DNA of 64,000 nucleotides from Tetmemena sp. SeJ-2015 (Eukaryota > Ciliophora > Spirotrichea > Sporadotrichida > Oxytrichidae). Location of the stretch: NCBI GenBank assembly GCA_027382625.1, contig JAJKFJ010020688.1, forward strand, positions 62,001 through 126,000. Direction: 5' to 3'. Both the position numbers and the translations under genes were made by a program. Within the stretch, counting starts at the first letter, position 1. The number at the start of each line of letters is the position of its first letter. Below the pieces are notes generated by a model. That model worked only from the letters and a program-made list of their open reading frames with translations, did no database searches and was not told the origin of the DNA. This document shows, one piece after another, positions 61,852 through 64,000 of the stretch.

Positions 61852-64000
61852 CTAAAACATAAATTAGCGGTTTGAAAGCATTCCAAGCTAGCCTTACTTT
61901 TGAACGAGACTCCTCCCAGCTATCATTGGCACATAGCTAATCAATATCTGCTTTATTTTAATTGCTGATAGCTAAATTGGATAGCAAGTGTCGTCATCGA
62001 GTGTGATCAAAAGCTACCAAATATATTTGAAAGCAATATTTACTTTAATTTAAGCTACTAAGGCATATACTTAAGCAATAAAATAAGATTGATATCTTCA
62101 TTTTTGTTTATGGACTTAAGTGAAGTAGAAATTAAAGGGCTTAATAAAATAATATAAACAGTCACAAGCAGCTTCACCTCTCACTCTTATCAGCGTAGTA
62201 TATGTCTTCAAATTCAATCTAGATCTTATACTATCATATAAATTAAAAACTAATAAATTTTCATTTTTAAATTATTTATCATTCACACTTTAAAACATAT
62301 TTAAGTAAAAATCATTATAAAAGATGAGTGAAAGGAATAAAAATTTTCTTCTTAATGAAATAATTTCCCTAAAATTATTGAAAATATTATGTTTATTAAA
62401 TAATAATTCATTTGATAATATAAAGAGTAAACTTTAATAAATTTCAAAAGGTGATATGCTTAAATAAATTATCCTTGTTAACTCTTTAATTAAAATAAAG
62501 AGTGCCTGACCTTCTCTCAATAATTATATTTGCAAAAGACCTCTAAATAAAATCTAAGTAAATATTACAGGGAAAATAAATATAAAATTTCAATGATTCA
62601 TAATTTGTAAACCATCAACTGTTAAAAATATAATTTTTAGCTCAGTAATATCTAAGAAAGCAAATTTATAGATAAAAAATTTGTCTTCCTTCTTTGATAA
62701 GATGATTTAATTTCAATTGTATTTGTAGCAAAAAGATCTTAGTCTTTTGAGTTCTTGTCACATTCTTCTTGATGTTAAATTCATATTTTTTTTAAAAAAA
62801 ATATCTAAATAAAAGCTAGAGTCTGAAATCTCTAAATCATTTAATTAAATTTAATTCATTAAGTTTGTCTTCTTCTTATAAACATTACCTCTATGTTTAT
62901 TTTATATATTGCCAGATCATTTTGACTTTGACCTATTCTCCGATGATTATACAAATATCTTCCATTTAATTAAAATAAAAAGAGATAATATATATCTTAA
63001 ATTACATTCTACAGATAATTCTGTATTTTGAATTTAAAGAGTATATAAATCTCATTTTTTAGACTTTAAGTTATAGATATTTCATTTGAGATGCTCTTAA
63101 ATATTTACGAAATTCTTTTTTTTACTTAAAAATAAAACTCTTTTCTTGAATTTTTTATAATTTACAAATTATTTACATATAAAGTAGGAACTCCTTGGCG
63201 AAAAAAGCTCCATTCAATTTTAAATATAAAAAAATTATGAAAGCTTAGTGTATTTGTATGTAGAGTTTTATCATATTTTAAGAAGATAATTTATTTTTAT
63301 AGAAGAAAAAAGAATAAATAATCAACTAAATAATTTTCTAGTGTGTGTGTGTTTTTTTTTTTAAATAAAAATATCACTGATCTGATGGATCTCTCTCATT
63401 AAACCTTTTTTAAGTCACTTTACTTACATTTTTATTTTAAAGGAGATTATGAGTTCTAATTATAAATTTTAAAAAAAACTTTTATTAGAAGAGAAAGAAC
63501 TATAATCCTTTACAGTATAATACTGCAATTATAGATAAAGCATATTAATCTGATTTTTTTTTTAATTTGTTCATTCACACATTTAAGCTTTAACAAATTT
63601 TTATAATCCAAAACTTCTTTGAATTTACTTTTTTATAGAAGTATTATTTTTATTGTTATTATTAGTGTTGCGGCATAAGTTTATCTAATGAAAAATGAGA
63701 GTGGCCTTTACAAGTAATTATTAGCATTTTATAATATTATTAGGCAAGAAAATCCTTCCAATTCTTAACTCTTAGGTCAAAGAGTCGGATTTAATTAAAT
63801 TAATTCTACAATATATCTATCTTCTTTTATAGTATGATAAAAATAGAATATATGTCTTTTTCTATTTTGAGTGATTTGGTTCCATTATATTGCTAAAATT
63901 AAAAAATAAAAGGGGAGAATATTTTTTAAAAATGATTTTATTGTTTTGAATGGCTGGGACTGTAAAGGAGTAAAATTTTACTGAAAAACTTTCGAAGGAA
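61852..64000. other. AT-rich, gene-poor germline spacer
   Basis: About 2.1 kb, the most AT-rich part of the window, with long A and T runs and a short GTGTGTGTGTG run near 63342. No open frame with coding character on either strand, no telomeric repeat, and no inverted repeat was seen. Consistent with DNA that is eliminated during macronuclear development. Confidence 0.6.

Noticed and set aside
61852..64000. Telomeric or CRISPR-like repeats in the AT-rich end
   Set aside because: No C4A4/G4T4 runs and no regularly spaced repeats; only simple A/T and a short GT run.

Overview
The window reads as germline (micronuclear) DNA of a spirotrich or hypotrich ciliate of the Oxytricha/Stylonychia type. 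Two things show this. First, genes are readable only if TAA and TAG are glutamine and TGA is the sole stop; for example, the ALKBH8 segment [10 protein letters not shown] has TAG where the animal protein has Gln. Second, conserved proteins are repeatedly interrupted by short AT-rich inserts that do not obey GT-AG and are flanked by 3-8 bp direct repeats. Deleting one repeat plus the insert restores both frame and homology. These are internal eliminated sequences (IESs) with pointers between macronuclear-destined segments (MDSs). Normal GT-AG introns (about 34-235 bp) also occur. No telomere repeats are seen. The genus is inference.

The main discovery is that at least five genes are scrambled. 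(1) A DYRK-family kinase is split: its N-lobe lies on the minus strand at 58602-60295 and its C-lobe on the plus strand from 43944. Both halves carry the same 13-bp pointer, TTGGTAAATCCTT. (2) ALKBH8 (tRNA wobble-uridine modification) lacks its dioxygenase core in the main body (17069-19037). That core, with the iron-binding HVD motif, lies inverted downstream at 19134-19467, with 5-bp and 12-bp matching pointers. (3) TXNDC9 is permuted: the C-terminal half (43592-43886) precedes the N-terminal half (42742-43259) on the minus strand, joined by the 8-bp pointer GAGATGGC. (4) A BRCA2-like gene (7688-13032) has about ten IESs and one inverted MDS (11659-11795). (5) An MFS transporter (48269-50300) has its N-terminal exon lying between two segments that join through AGCATG.

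Layout. 1-600: tails of two genes. 600-4160: spacer. 4174-6621: RING-finger E3. 6634-7531: element with 171-bp inverted repeats. 7688-13032: BRCA2-like. 13198-16960 (-): TPR protein. 17069-19467: ALKBH8. 19631-20646 (-): RSPH9. 21175-25199 (-): Ser/Asn/Gln-rich protein. 25587-26278: dynein light chain roadblock. 26505-29885: hypothetical. 30006-34640 (-): TBCD. 34979-35530: ZSWIM7/SWS1. 36186-38564: membrane protein. 39417-39811 (-) and 40101-41230 (-): unknowns. 41472-42647 (-): CLYBL. 42742-43886 (-): TXNDC9. 43944-46970: DYRK C-half. 46954-48213: Q/N-rich protein. 48269-50300 (-): MFS. 50368-50877: small protein. 51108-52440 (-): TLC-domain protein. 52847-54112: NDUFAF2-like. 54673-57739: two START-like genes. 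58602-60295 (-): DYRK N-half. 60862-61851: small membrane protein. 61852-64000: AT-rich spacer.

The genes are not an operon; each MDS set would become its own small macronuclear chromosome. By role, several are ciliary or tubulin-related (RSPH9, roadblock, TBCD), two are homologous-recombination factors (BRCA2-like, ZSWIM7), two are mitochondrial (NDUFAF2, CLYBL), and others are signalling or transport genes. All boundaries were derived by hand translation, so exon and MDS edges that lack a homology anchor are approximate.
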